Shown piece by piece: positions 1 through 8,788 of a stretch of 47,530 bases of DNA; position 1 is the stretch's first letter, and each line of letters starts with the position of its first letter. The DNA lies in contig UCLR01000018.1 in NCBI GenBank assembly GCA_900473415.1, positions 1-47,530 on the forward strand, in the 5' to 3' direction. Position numbers and translations under genes: made by a program. This DNA is from Hyphomicrobiales bacterium. Lineage in GTDB: Bacteria; Pseudomonadota; Alphaproteobacteria; Rhizobiales; Beijerinckiaceae. Under the pieces are notes generated by a model. That model saw nothing but the letters and a program-made list of their open reading frames with translations, did no database searches and was not told the origin of the DNA.

Positions 1-173
1 GCTCGATGGCATGTTCTTGCTCGTTGGTCAGGACAAATGCTGGTCGTCGAAGACGTCGTCCAGCGGTATTTGCGTCGTCTTTTCGAAGTCGTTCATTGCG
101 GCGAGCAGCCTCGGGCGGTAGCTCAAGAGCGCCGGCAACAATTGCGCGGCATCGCGCGAGAGACCGTTACCTT
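1..173 (-). other. Left-edge region downstream of the SorC regulator; possible start of a cut gene
   Basis: On the minus strand one frame stays open from about position 165 to the left edge, and its last visible residues read VLTNEQEHAIE. That would suit the N-terminus of a gene lying beyond the window, but I see no ATG, GTG or TTG start in that frame. A second frame gives only a 22-residue peptide starting with ATG at about 95. No function can be assigned. Confidence 0.25.
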
Positions 174-1199
174 CTACGCCCGCGCCCGCCAGTCGCCCTG
201 TTGCGCTTCGGCGGTTCCAGCCAGGAGAGCCTCGGCCGCGCCTTCGTCCGTGATCAGGACCTTGGCGCCGCTCGCGCGCAGGGCAGCCCGAATCGCAGCT
301 TCCTTGCTCGCGCCGCCGGCGGCAATCGCGACCAGCCCGATACCCCTCAAGTCGGCTGGGCTGATCGCCATCACGCGCTGATTGACGGGGTGATCGACCA
401 ATCGGCCCTCCGCATCGACGAAGTGGCAGACGAGGTCTCCAACCGCGCCCGCCTTCTTCAGCGAGGCGAGATCGGCCCGAGGCAGGATGGCCTCTCGGAA
501 CAGTGTCGAGTCCGGCGCGAGGTCGCCGACACTGATCAGCGCGATATCCGCCGCGCGCGCACGGTCGAGCAGTTCTCGGAGCGTCGGCTCCTGCCAGAGC
601 GCCTCGCGCAGCTCCGGATTCGAGACGAACACCGGCGCCGTGAGCTGGAAGCAGTCGGCTCCGAACATGTCGGCGACGCGGCGTGCCACAGCCGAGGGAT
701 TGATGCTGCGCGAATGTGTCAGCCCGCCGAGCAGCGAGACGACGGACATCGCTTCGATCTGGCGCGGCTGAATGCCGCGCAGGGCCTGATGCAGCGTCTG
801 ACCCCATCCGACGGCGAGCGAAACATTGTCCTTGAGCTTGTCCGAAAGCCACAGACCGGCGGCATGGCCGACCATCGCCGAGATGCTGGCTGCATCCCGC
901 GCCGCCGGCACCACGATGGCCTCCTGCAGTCCAAAGGCGGCCGCCAGCCCCCGTTCCAGCCCGACCTGCCGGGCCGAGCGCGCTTCGATCCTGATCTTGA
1001 TCAGCCCTTCGCTGCGCGCGGCCGCCAGCATGCGGATCACCTTGATCCGGCTCAGGCCGAGGTGGTCGGCAATCTGCTCCTGCGTCAGTCCCTCGACGTA
1101 ATAGAGCCAGGCGGCTCGCACCTTCGCATCGGCCACCGGCGCCTCGCCCGCATGTCCGGACCCAAACGTCTCTTCCACCGCTGCCACCTGTGGTTTCAA
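174..1199 (-). CDS. SorC/DeoR-family sugar-binding transcriptional regulator
   Basis: This 341-residue protein has the SorC-family layout: an N-terminal helix-turn-helix (about residues 26-65, containing YYVEGLTQEQIADHLGLSR) and a long C-terminal effector-binding domain resembling sugar-phosphate isomerases (about 75-335). Known members such as EryD, SorC and DeoR-like regulators bind phosphorylated sugars or polyols and control adjacent catabolic operons. The gene is divergent from the oxidoreductase/dehydrogenase/transporter run that starts at 1331, with 131 bp between the starts, so it most likely controls that run and perhaps itself. The gap holds inverted repeats that could be its operator. 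The family call is firm; the effector is unknown. Confidence 0.88.
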   Translation of the reverse strand: MKPQVAAVEETFGSGHAGEAPVADAKVRAAWLYYVEGLTQEQIADHLGLSRIKVIRMLAAARSEGLIKIRIEARSARQVGLERGLAAAFGLQEAIVVPAARDAASISAMVGHAAGLWLSDKLKDNVSLAVGWGQTLHQALRGIQPRQIEAMSVVSLLGGLTHSRSINPSAVARRVADMFGADCFQLTAPVFVSNPELREALWQEPTLRELLDRARAADIALISVGDLAPDSTLFREAILPRADLASLKKAGAVGDLVCHFVDAEGRLVDHPVNQRVMAISPADLRGIGLVAIAAGGASKEAAIRAALRASGAKVLITDEGAAEALLAGTAEAQQGDWRARA

Positions 1200-1247
1200 C
1201 CCCGCTCGACTCGCATCTTAGCAGCGCGCCTCTAGCTCGGAGATCGT

Positions 1248-1312
1248 GAACATTTGAGCGCTTGACAGAATGAATGTCATGTTCTTTTGTCCGCGTCAAA
1301 GAACATATGTCC
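1248..1312 (+). promoter_or_regulatory. Probable promoter/operator between the SorC regulator and the oxidoreductase operon
   Basis: A perfect 9-bp inverted repeat, ATGTTCTTT (1279-1287) and AAAGAACAT (1298-1306), is separated by 10 bp. A further GAACAT lies at 1248-1253, GAACATATGTCC (1301-1312) is itself nearly palindromic, and TGACA-N7-TGTCA spans 1263-1279. TTGACA at 1262-1267 matches a sigma-70 -35 box, but the -10 is weak, as expected of an activated or repressed promoter. The site sits immediately upstream of the AGGGAGG ribosome binding site at 1314-1320. That the divergent SorC protein binds here is inferred. Confidence 0.55.
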
Positions 1313-1330
1313 TAGGGAGGCACAACGACG

Positions 1331-2692
1331 ATGGCCGCGATCCTGACGCAGCCGCCCCTTCCCGCGCCCGCTGCCGGACTGTCCCTGGCAGAGGCGCTCG
1401 AATTGCGGGAACAGGCCGGAAAGCCGGTGCGCGTCGGCCTGATCGGCGCGGGTCAAATGGGCACCGATATCGTCGTCCAGATCTCCCAGATGCCTGGCAT
1501 CGAGATCGCCGCGGTGGCCGATATCGCGCCGGATCGGGTCTCGGACGCAGCGGCGCTCGCCGGCCGCAGAGGCGAAGTCGATTCGGTCTCCGACGAAGCC
1601 GGACTCGAGGCCGCACGCCGCAAGGGACATATCGCGGCCACGAATTCGCTCGACCTGATCTGCCGCTCGCCGTCGGTCGACGTCATCATCGACGCGACCG
1701 GCAACCCCGAGGCCGGCTCTCGCGTCGCGCTGACGGCAATCGCCGCGCGCAAGCATATCGTGATGATGAACGTCGAGGCCGACATCACCATCGGCTCCTA
1801 TCTCGCGGTCGAAGCCGCGAAGGCCGGTGTCGTCTATACGCTCGGCGCCGGCGACGAGCCGGCCGCGGCGATGGAGCTGATCAATTTCATCCGCGCGATG
1901 GGCTATCCCGTCGTCGCCGCGGGCAAGGGCAAGAACAATCCCTTCCGTATCGACGCGGTGCCGGCCGACTACGTCGAGGAAGCCAGGCGCCGGAACATGA
2001 ATCCGCGCATGCTGGTCGAGTTCGTCGACGGCTCGAAGACGATGGTCGAGATGGTCGCCATCGCCAATGCCTGCGGCTTCGTGCCGGATATCCCCGGCAT
2101 GCACGGCCCGGCCGCGCCGAAGGACGAGCTGCAGAACTATTTCTGCCCGAAGGAGGAAGGTGGCCTGCTCTCGCAGAAGGGCGTCGTCGACTTCTCGGTG
2201 GCGAAGGGCGTCGCGCCCGGCGTTTTCGCCGTCGCCGAGATGCGCCATCCCCGAGTCCGCGAGCGGATGAACGACCTGCATCTCGGCCCCGGTCCCTACT
2301 ACTCCTTCTTCCGGCCCTACCACCTGACGAGCCTCGAGGTGCCGCTCTCGGCCGCTGCCGCCGTCATCTTCAACCAGAGTCACATGCGCCCGCTGGCGGT
2401 GCCCACCTCCGAGGTCGGTTGCGTCGCCAAGCGCGATCTCGCGGTCGGCGAGACGCTCGATGCCATCGGCGAATATGGCTATCGCGGCTTTGCCCTCTCC
2501 CGCGCGGATGCGCAGGCACGCAAGGCCCTGCCGATCGGCCTCGCGCAGGGCGCGACGATGACGCGCCCCGTCCGCAAGGGCGAACTGATCACGCTGGCCG
2601 ACGCTACCCCCGACGAGCGCCTGAAGATCGTCGAAGTCCGCCGCGCTCAGGACGCGATGATTGCCGCGCTAACCTCCGGAGCCGCCGCATGA
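1331..2692 (+). CDS. NAD(P)-dependent oxidoreductase, homoserine-dehydrogenase-like with C-terminal SAF domain (COG4091 type)
   Basis: This 453-residue protein has a Rossmann fold near the N-terminus with the dinucleotide motif GAGQMG at residues 39-44. A central homoserine-dehydrogenase-like catalytic part follows, then a C-terminal SAF-like segment (about 365-450, including the [16 protein letters not shown] region). Such proteins are annotated as predicted homoserine-dehydrogenase-like oxidoreductases and often mislabelled FlgA because of the SAF domain. Their substrates are mostly unknown. The start is set by AGGGAGG ten bases upstream. The stop overlaps the start of E1 alpha by 4 bp (ATGA), so the two are translationally coupled. 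It probably makes or rearranges the substrate that the downstream dehydrogenase complex cleaves. Homoserine metabolism itself is unlikely given the neighbours. Confidence 0.8.
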   Translation: MAAILTQPPLPAPAAGLSLAEALELREQAGKPVRVGLIGAGQMGTDIVVQISQMPGIEIAAVADIAPDRVSDAAALAGRRGEVDSVSDEAGLEAARRKGHIAATNSLDLICRSPSVDVIIDATGNPEAGSRVALTAIAARKHIVMMNVEADITIGSYLAVEAAKAGVVYTLGAGDEPAAAMELINFIRAMGYPVVAAGKGKNNPFRIDAVPADYVEEARRRNMNPRMLVEFVDGSKTMVEMVAIANACGFVPDIPGMHGPAAPKDELQNYFCPKEEGGLLSQKGVVDFSVAKGVAPGVFAVAEMRHPRVRERMNDLHLGPGPYYSFFRPYHLTSLEVPLSAAAAVIFNQSHMRPLAVPTSEVGCVAKRDLAVGETLDAIGEYGYRGFALSRADAQARKALPIGLAQGATMTRPVRKGELITLADATPDERLKIVEVRRAQDAMIAALTSGAAA

Positions 2693-3714
2693 GCGCACGC
2701 AAGACAGACGATACAAGCGGCGCGCAGCGGCCGAACCAGCGGCCCGAACTCGCCGCGCTCGACGACGAGACGATCGCCGGTGCCCTCACCCGCATGCATC
2801 TGATCCGCAAGTTCGAGGAAGCGGCCGAGGCCAGCTACATGCGCGGGCTGATCCACGGCACCATGCATCTCTCGATCGGGCAGGAGGCGAGCGCCGTCGG
2901 CGCGACGTTGCCGCTCGAAGCCCACGACTACATCCTCTCGACCCATCGCGGCCATGGCCACTGCATCGCGCGCGGCGCCGAGCCGAAGCTGATGTTCGCC
3001 GAGTTCTTCGGCAAGGAGACCGGCTACTGCAAGGGCCGCGGCGGCTCGATGCATATCGCCGATGTCGAGGGCGGCAATCTCGGTGCCAACGGCATCGTGG
3101 GCGGTGGCCTGCCAATCGCGGTCGGCGTCGGCATGAGCATCAAGGCCCAGAAGAACGGCCGCGTCTGCATGGTCTTCTTCGGTGACGGCGCTTCGAACGA
3201 GGGTGCCTTCCACGAGGCGCTCAACATGGCCTCGATCTGGAAGCTGCCGGTCGTCTTCGTCTGCGAGAACAACAAATACGGCATGTCGATGGATATCAGC
3301 CGCGCCATGGCCGTTGCGAACGTCGCTGACCGCGCAGCGGCCTATGCCATGCCCGGCCACAGCGTGGACGGAAACGACCTGGCCGGGGTCGCCGCAGTGG
3401 CCCGTGAGGCCGTGGCGCGAGCACGGTCCGGCGAGGGGCCGTCCCTGATCGAGTGCAAGACCTATCGTTGGCGCGGCCATTCGAAGAGCGACCGCAATCT
3501 CTACCGCTCCAAGGAGGAGATCGAGGAGTGGCGGCTGCAGGATCCGATCCGGCGGCTTGAGGACGAGCTCAAGGCGCATGACCGCTTCGACGCCCCCTCG
3601 CTGATGAAGCTCGAGGAAGACGCGCAGCGCGAGATCGACACCGCCGTCGAATTCGCCCGCACCTGCCCGGACCCCGATCCGAAAGACCTGACCCGTGACG
3701 TCTATGCCATCTGA
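2689..3714 (+). CDS. Thiamine-diphosphate-dependent dehydrogenase E1 component, alpha subunit (acetoin dehydrogenase/PDH type)
   Basis: This 341-residue E1 alpha subunit carries the thiamine diphosphate motif GDGASNEG (from residue 165) ending at ENNKYG (193-198), and the conserved HRGHGH and KGRGGSMH segments (about 86-122). It would decarboxylate a 2-oxoacid, or cleave an acyloin such as acetoin, and pass the acyl group to the lipoyl domain of the E2 encoded two genes on. Length and divided alpha/beta layout match AcoA or PdhA of Gram-positive type rather than the single-chain AceE. It overlaps the preceding gene by 4 bp and the beta-subunit gene by 11 bp. Acetoin itself as substrate is possible but not shown by the sequence; I therefore leave the symbol empty. 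Confidence 0.88.
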   Translation: MSARKTDDTSGAQRPNQRPELAALDDETIAGALTRMHLIRKFEEAAEASYMRGLIHGTMHLSIGQEASAVGATLPLEAHDYILSTHRGHGHCIARGAEPKLMFAEFFGKETGYCKGRGGSMHIADVEGGNLGANGIVGGGLPIAVGVGMSIKAQKNGRVCMVFFGDGASNEGAFHEALNMASIWKLPVVFVCENNKYGMSMDISRAMAVANVADRAAAYAMPGHSVDGNDLAGVAAVAREAVARARSGEGPSLIECKTYRWRGHSKSDRNLYRSKEEIEEWRLQDPIRRLEDELKAHDRFDAPSLMKLEEDAQREIDTAVEFARTCPDPDPKDLTRDVYAI

Positions 3715-4726
3715 AACGCTCGAAGCCACGGGCGACGTCCGCGAGTTGTCCTATGCCGAGGCTGTGCGCGAGGCGCTCGGCCAGGCGATGGAGGCCGATG
3801 AGCGCGTCTTCCTGTTCGGCGAGGATGTCGGCGTCTATGGCGGCGCCTTCGGCGTCTCCGGCGATCTGGTTCACCGCTTCGGCAAGGAGCGCGTGATCGA
3901 CACCCCGATCAGCGAGCTTGGCATCGCCGGGGCGGCGGTCGGTGCGGCCATCACGGGCATGCGCCCGGTGCTCGAGATCCAGTTCTCGGACTTCGTCACG
4001 CTCGCCATGGAACAGCTCGTCAACCAGGCGGCGAAGATCCGTTTCATGTTCGGCGGCAAGGCGAGCGTGCCGATGGTGGTACGTCTGCCCGGCGGCTCCG
4101 GCACCGGCGCTGCCGCGCAGCACAGCCAAAGCCTCGAGGCCTGGTTCGCCCATGTGCCGGGTCTGAAGGTGTTGCAGCCGAGCACGCCGCACGACGCCAA
4201 GGGCATGCTGCTTGCGGCGATCGATGATCCCAATCCCGTCCTGATCTTCGAACACAAGCTGCTCTACAAGACCAAGGGCCATGTCCCGGCCGAAGCCTAT
4301 CGCGTGCCGATCGGCCAGGCCGCAATCCGCCGCGAGGGCAGGGACATTACGATCGTCGGCTCCTCGATCATGGCCCGCAAGGCCGAGGCCGCCGCCGAGC
4401 GCCTGGCAGGCGACGGCATTTCGGCAGAGGTCATCGACCTGCGCTCGATCCGTCCGATCGACTTCACCACCATTGCCGAGAGCGTGCGCAAGACGCATCG
4501 CCTGCTGGTCGTCTACGAGGGCGTGAAGACCATGGGCATCGGCGCCGAGATTTCGGCGATGATCGCCGAGAGCGAGGTCTTCGACTTTCTTGACGCGCCG
4601 ATCATCCGGCTTGGGGGAGCGGACTCTCCGATCCCCTATAATCCGGTTCTGGAGAAGGCGGCCGTCCCGCAGGAAGACGACATCGTCACCGCCGCCGCCA
4701 ATCTCGTCCGTCGCGGGGAAGCCTGA
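3704..4726 (+). CDS. Thiamine-diphosphate-dependent dehydrogenase E1 component, beta subunit
   Basis: This 340-residue transketolase-like beta subunit shows the family signatures [11 protein letters not shown] near the N-terminus, [15 protein letters not shown], and the potassium- and cofactor-facing [17 protein letters not shown] segment. It pairs with the upstream alpha subunit to form the E1 heterotetramer. I chose ATG 3704 over an in-frame GTG at 3695; either overlaps the alpha-subunit gene. The end overlaps the E2 start (TGATG). Sequence alone does not separate acetoin dehydrogenase from pyruvate or branched-chain 2-oxoacid dehydrogenase, but the neighbours (oxidoreductase, importer) fit a dedicated catabolic complex better than central metabolism. 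Confidence 0.87.
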   Translation: MPSETLEATGDVRELSYAEAVREALGQAMEADERVFLFGEDVGVYGGAFGVSGDLVHRFGKERVIDTPISELGIAGAAVGAAITGMRPVLEIQFSDFVTLAMEQLVNQAAKIRFMFGGKASVPMVVRLPGGSGTGAAAQHSQSLEAWFAHVPGLKVLQPSTPHDAKGMLLAAIDDPNPVLIFEHKLLYKTKGHVPAEAYRVPIGQAAIRREGRDITIVGSSIMARKAEAAAERLAGDGISAEVIDLRSIRPIDFTTIAESVRKTHRLLVVYEGVKTMGIGAEISAMIAESEVFDFLDAPIIRLGGADSPIPYNPVLEKAAVPQEDDIVTAAANLVRRGEA

Positions 4727-5958
4727 TGCCGGTCGAGGTCATCCTTCCCAAGGTCGACATGGATATGGAGACCGGCACTATCGAGGCTTGGCACGTCAAG
4801 GAAGGCGACCTTGTCCGGCAGGGTGACACCATCTTCGAGATCGGCACCAACAAGGCCGTGATGGAGGTCGAGGCGCCCGCCACCGGTGCGATCCGCAACA
4901 TCAAGGCCGAGACTGGCGTGCCGATCACGGTCGGAACCCCCGTCGCCTGGATCTATCGCGACGGAGAGGCGCAAGACGCCGTGCCGGCACGCGCCCCCTC
5001 CCCGTCTTCAGCCGGCTCCGTCCCGGACGGTCCGGCGAAGAGCCCGCCGATCGAGCCGGCCATCGCGACCAGCCCCGCCACCGCCGGCCTACGCGCGACG
5101 CCATTGGCCCGCCGCATCGCTCGGCAGAACGGCCTCGAGCTGGCTGCGGTCAGTGGCACCGGGCCGCGCGGACGCATTGGCGAGGCCGATGTGCGGCGTC
5201 ATCTCGACGAACGCCGCCGCTGCGCCTCGCCTCAAGCGGCCCTCGCCCCTGTTCCGGCCGGCGCACTGACGGAAGGCCGGCTGCAACCCTTCTCGGCCAT
5301 CCGGCGAATCGTCGCGACCCGGCTCTCGGAAAGCACCCGAACCGCGCCGCATTTCTATCTCACCTCGGAGATCGAGATGAGCGCGGCTCGCGACCTGCTT
5401 CGCCGCCTCGCCGCGCGCCATGAGCGCATCGGTGCCCCCAAGCCGAGCATCACCGTGCTCATCGCGCGCATTGCAGCGCGCATCCTGCGCGATCACCCTG
5501 TCATCAATGCCTCGGCCGAGGGTGAAGCGACGCGCTTTCACGAGAATGTCGATATCGGCATCGCCATGGAACGTGACGGCGACCTCGTCGTCCCGGTGTT
5601 GCGCGATGCCGGCAACATGGACATGCCAGCGATGACGCGGGAGTTCGCCAGGCTGCGCGACGGCATGGCGAAGCGGACGCTGACCCCGGCGGAGCTCGGT
5701 GGCGGCACCTTCACCATCTCCAATCTCGGCATGTACGGCGTCGACAGCTTCACCGCGATCATCAATCCCCCGCAGGGGGCGATCCTCGCGATCGGGCGCA
5801 CGGTCGACAAGCCGGTCGGGCGCGATGGGCAGATCGTTCTTCGCCCGATGGCGAATTTCACCCTCTCGTCCGACCATCGCATCATCGATGGCGTGGCAGC
5901 CGCCCGCTTCATGGCGGATCTGCGAGAAGCGGTAGAGAACCCTGAGGTGCTTTTGTGA
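4726..5958 (+). CDS. Dihydrolipoamide acyltransferase (E2) of a 2-oxoacid/acetoin dehydrogenase complex
   Basis: This 410-residue E2 has three parts. An N-terminal lipoyl domain (1-78) has the lipoylated lysine K43 in GTNKAVMEVEAP. A peripheral-subunit-binding domain follows at about 124-161 (TPLARRIARQNG to GRIGEADVRRHL). The C-terminal catalytic domain has the active-site HRIIDG, with H384 and D388. It would transfer the acyl group made by E1 to CoA. One base is shared with the E1 beta stop codon. No dihydrolipoamide dehydrogenase (E3) gene follows, so the complex must borrow E3 from elsewhere in the genome. Confidence 0.88.
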   Translation: MPVEVILPKVDMDMETGTIEAWHVKEGDLVRQGDTIFEIGTNKAVMEVEAPATGAIRNIKAETGVPITVGTPVAWIYRDGEAQDAVPARAPSPSSAGSVPDGPAKSPPIEPAIATSPATAGLRATPLARRIARQNGLELAAVSGTGPRGRIGEADVRRHLDERRRCASPQAALAPVPAGALTEGRLQPFSAIRRIVATRLSESTRTAPHFYLTSEIEMSAARDLLRRLAARHERIGAPKPSITVLIARIAARILRDHPVINASAEGEATRFHENVDIGIAMERDGDLVVPVLRDAGNMDMPAMTREFARLRDGMAKRTLTPAELGGGTFTISNLGMYGVDSFTAIINPPQGAILAIGRTVDKPVGRDGQIVLRPMANFTLSSDHRIIDGVAAARFMADLREAVENPEVLL

Positions 5959-6069
5959 TTGAACGTCGCCGGCGGCTCGTCAACGACCGCATGCCATAGA
6001 CCATAGACGATCAAGATCGGCCGGCGCCACGAGCGTAAAGGTCGGCGGAAAAACGGAGGAGACAGGACG

Positions 6070-7065
6070 ATGACCCAGACCAAACGCAATTTCTTGATGG
6101 CCGCCGCCTTCGGCGCACTGCTTGCCGCGGGCCCGGCGCTGGCCCAGGCCCCGTCGGGCAAGCTCGTGCTCTACACCTCGCAGCCGGAAAAGGACGCAGC
6201 CCAGACCACGGCCGCGTTCAAGAAGGCGTATCCGAACGTGGAGGTCGATATCTTCCGCTCGGGGACGACCGAGGTGATGGGCAAGCTTGCGGCGGAAATC
6301 TCAGCCGGCCAGCCTGGCGCGGACGTGCTGCTGATCGCAGACGCTGCCAGCATGGAAATCCTGAAGGCGCAGAACCAGCTCCTCGCCTATCCCGGCGCGA
6401 AGACCGACGGCCTGCAGGAAGGGTCCTTCGACAAGGACAAGACCTATTTCGGCTCGAAGCTGATCACCACCGGCATCGCCTACAACACCGGCGCCAAGGA
6501 GAAGCCCTCCTCCTGGACCGATCTCAGCAAGCCTTCCTACAAGGGCCAGATCTCGATGCCGAGCCCGCTCTATTCGGGCGCGGCGGCGATCATGCTCTCG
6601 ACCATGACCGCGCGTTCCGACCTCGGCTGGAAGCTCTTCGAGGGTCTGAAGGCCAACGAGGCCGTCGCCGTGCGCGGCAACGGCGCCGTTCTCAAGGCTG
6701 TCGCCACCGGGGAGAAGCCCTATGGCGTGCTGGTCGATTTCATGGCCTACAACGCCAAGAAGCAGGGCTCGCCGATCGACTTCGTCTTCCCGAAGGAGGG
6801 CGCGCCGGCCGTGACCGAGCCCGTCGCCATCGTGAAATCGACGAAGAACGAGGCCGCTGCGAAGGCGTTCGTCGACTTCATCCTCTCCGACGATGGCCAG
6901 AAGCTCGCGCTCGCCATGGGCTACATCCCGGCCAAGCCCAGCGTCGGTTCGCCCGCCTGGCTGCCGGAGGGCACCAAGATCAACGTCATGGCCTCGGACA
7001 TCGCAGGCGTGGCGAAGGCGACGGAGGCTGACAAGGCCCGCTTCGCCACCATGTTCGGCAACTGA
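6070..7065 (+). CDS. ABC transporter periplasmic binding protein (iron(III)/phosphonate/sugar-phosphate class)
   Basis: The protein has 331 residues with a clear signal peptide (about 1-25, cleavage after ALAQA). The body matches family-1 extracellular binding proteins of the FbpA/AfuA/PhnS group, with LVLYTSQPEKD at the mature N-terminus and VFPKEGAPAVTEPVAI in the second lobe. Members bind ferric iron, phosphonates, thiamine or sugar phosphates. The paired tyrosines that coordinate iron in FbpA are not evident here; the corresponding stretch reads VDFMAYNAKKQG. An organic, possibly anionic, ligand is therefore more likely than iron (inference). A GGAGGAG ribosome binding site precedes the start. 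The 111-bp gap after E2 could hold a secondary promoter. It is followed by its permease and ATPase. Confidence 0.85.
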   Translation: MTQTKRNFLMAAAFGALLAAGPALAQAPSGKLVLYTSQPEKDAAQTTAAFKKAYPNVEVDIFRSGTTEVMGKLAAEISAGQPGADVLLIADAASMEILKAQNQLLAYPGAKTDGLQEGSFDKDKTYFGSKLITTGIAYNTGAKEKPSSWTDLSKPSYKGQISMPSPLYSGAAAIMLSTMTARSDLGWKLFEGLKANEAVAVRGNGAVLKAVATGEKPYGVLVDFMAYNAKKQGSPIDFVFPKEGAPAVTEPVAIVKSTKNEAAAKAFVDFILSDDGQKLALAMGYIPAKPSVGSPAWLPEGTKINVMASDIAGVAKATEADKARFATMFGN

Positions 7066-7081
7066 GCCGAGCCAGGTGCGC

Positions 7082-8788
7082 ATGTCGCTCGCCGATACTG
7101 CAACGATGCGCACGCGCATCGAGGAGACGGGCCTCCTCTGGGGGCTCGTCGGCCTCGTCGCGGTCCTGTCGCTGCTGCCGATCGGGCGGCTGGTCGTCGA
7201 GGGCTTCGCCCCCGGCGGCCAGTTGTCGACGACCGCGCTGGGCAAGGTCCTCACCAGCCCCGCGACCTGGACTGCGACCGCCAACAGCCTCGTCACGGCG
7301 ATTGCGGGCACCGTCCTCGCCGTCCTGATCGGCGGCACGGTTGCGCTGATCGCGACCCTGACGGACATCCGCGCCCGCAACGCCTTCACCTTCTGCTTCG
7401 TCCTGCCGTTGATGATTGCCCCGCAGGTCACCGCGCTGGCCTGGCTGCAACTCTTTGGCCCGTCGAGCACTGTGCTCAAGCTGATCGGACTGGCACCGCC
7501 ACTCGGTAGCCGCAACCCGCTCTATTCGCGCGAGGGCATCATCCTGTTGCTCGGCATCCAGTACGCGCCGCTCGTTTTCCTGACGCTGCGCGCGGGCCTG
7601 CGCGCACTCCCCAAGGAACTGATCGAGGCGGGGCTTGCAGCCGGTGCCGGCCCCCTCACCGTGCTGCGCACCGTCGTGTTGCCCCTGATGACGCCGCCGC
7701 TCGTCGCGGGCATCGCGCTGTGCTTCGTCTCCTGCCTCGGCAACTTCGGAATCCCCGCTTTCCTCGGCATTCCCGGCAACTTCCTGGTCCTTCCGACGCT
7801 GATCTACCAGCGCCTCGCCGGCCTCGGCCCGGGCGTGCTGTCCGAGGTCGCGATCCTGTCGCTGCTGATCGGCGCCATCGCGATGGCCGGCATCCTGCTG
7901 CAGGACTTCATGATGCGTCGTCGCGACTTCCGGATCACCACGACCTCGAGCGCTGCACGACCGTTCGAGCTCGGCCGTTGGCGAGCGCTGATCGAAACCC
8001 TGCTCTGGACCTTCGCCGTCCTCGTCCTGGCCCTGCCCTTTCTCGGCCTGCTGACGACCTCGCTGATCCCGGCCTTCGGAGTGCCGCTCAACGCCGCGAC
8101 GGCGACGTTCGCCAACTACGCCTATGTCCTCCTCGAACATGCGGCCTCGAAGCGTGCCTTCGTCAACAGCTTCCTGATGTCGGCGGGAGCCGCGCTTGCC
8201 ATCGTGCTGATCTGCGTGCCGCTCGGCTATTTCCTGGTCTGGAGGAAATCCCGGACCCTGCGCCTGCTGAACCTCGCCGCCGAGCTGCCCTACGCCATGC
8301 CGGGCGTCGTGCTCGCCATCGCCGCGATCCTGCTCTTCCTCAGGCCGGTGTACGGCATCTCGATCTACAATACGGTCTGGATCATCGTCTTCGCCTATCT
8401 CGCCCGCTTCCTCGTGCTCGGCCTCAGGCCGGTCGTCAGCGGCTATCTCCAGATTGACCGCACACTGGAGGAAGCCGCGCAGATCGCGGGTGCGGGCCTG
8501 CCGCGCCGCCTCGCGACCATCATCTTTCCGCTGGTCGCGCCGGCTGCTGTCGCGGGCGCGCTGCTCATCTTCCTGACGGCCTTCAACGAACTCACCGTCT
8601 CGGCGCTGCTCTGGTCCTCCGGGGCCGAGACGCTCGGCGTCGTCGTCTTCTCCTTCGAGCAGGGCGGCGATTCCACCTACGCCTCGGCTCTGGCGACGAT
8701 CACCGTGCTCGTCACCGTCGCGCTGATGGCCTCGACCAACCTCTTCGCCCAGAGATTGCCCCAGGGAGTCCTGCCGTGGCGCGACTGA
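7082..8788 (+). CDS. ABC transporter permease, fused two-domain (FbpB/AfuB-like)
   Basis: This 568-residue integral membrane protein contains two consecutive permease domains, each with an EAA-type loop that contacts the ATPase: EAGLAAGAGPLTVLRTVVLP in the first half and EEAAQIAGAGLPRRLATIIFP in the second. About twelve hydrophobic segments are visible. The fused architecture is typical of iron-, phosphonate- or hexose-phosphate-type importers. I use ATG 7082; the reading frame is open further upstream but overlaps the binding-protein gene. The end overlaps the ATPase gene by 13 bp, so the two are coupled. Confidence 0.87.
   Translation: MSLADTATMRTRIEETGLLWGLVGLVAVLSLLPIGRLVVEGFAPGGQLSTTALGKVLTSPATWTATANSLVTAIAGTVLAVLIGGTVALIATLTDIRARNAFTFCFVLPLMIAPQVTALAWLQLFGPSSTVLKLIGLAPPLGSRNPLYSREGIILLLGIQYAPLVFLTLRAGLRALPKELIEAGLAAGAGPLTVLRTVVLPLMTPPLVAGIALCFVSCLGNFGIPAFLGIPGNFLVLPTLIYQRLAGLGPGVLSEVAILSLLIGAIAMAGILLQDFMMRRRDFRITTTSSAARPFELGRWRALIETLLWTFAVLVLALPFLGLLTTSLIPAFGVPLNAATATFANYAYVLLEHAASKRAFVNSFLMSAGAALAIVLICVPLGYFLVWRKSRTLRLLNLAAELPYAMPGVVLAIAAILLFLRPVYGISIYNTVWIIVFAYLARFLVLGLRPVVSGYLQIDRTLEEAAQIAGAGLPRRLATIIFPLVAPAAVAGALLIFLTAFNELTVSALLWSSGAETLGVVVFSFEQGGDSTYASALATITVLVTVALMASTNLFAQRLPQGVLPWRD

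Noticed and set aside
6..1235. Long plus-strand open frame opposite the SorC regulator
   Set aside because: Arg-rich translation without family features, entirely antisense to a well-supported regulator; a GC-rich shadow frame.
5994..6007. Tandem CCATAGA duplication before the binding-protein gene
   Set aside because: Only two 7-bp copies; too short to call a repeat or an operator.
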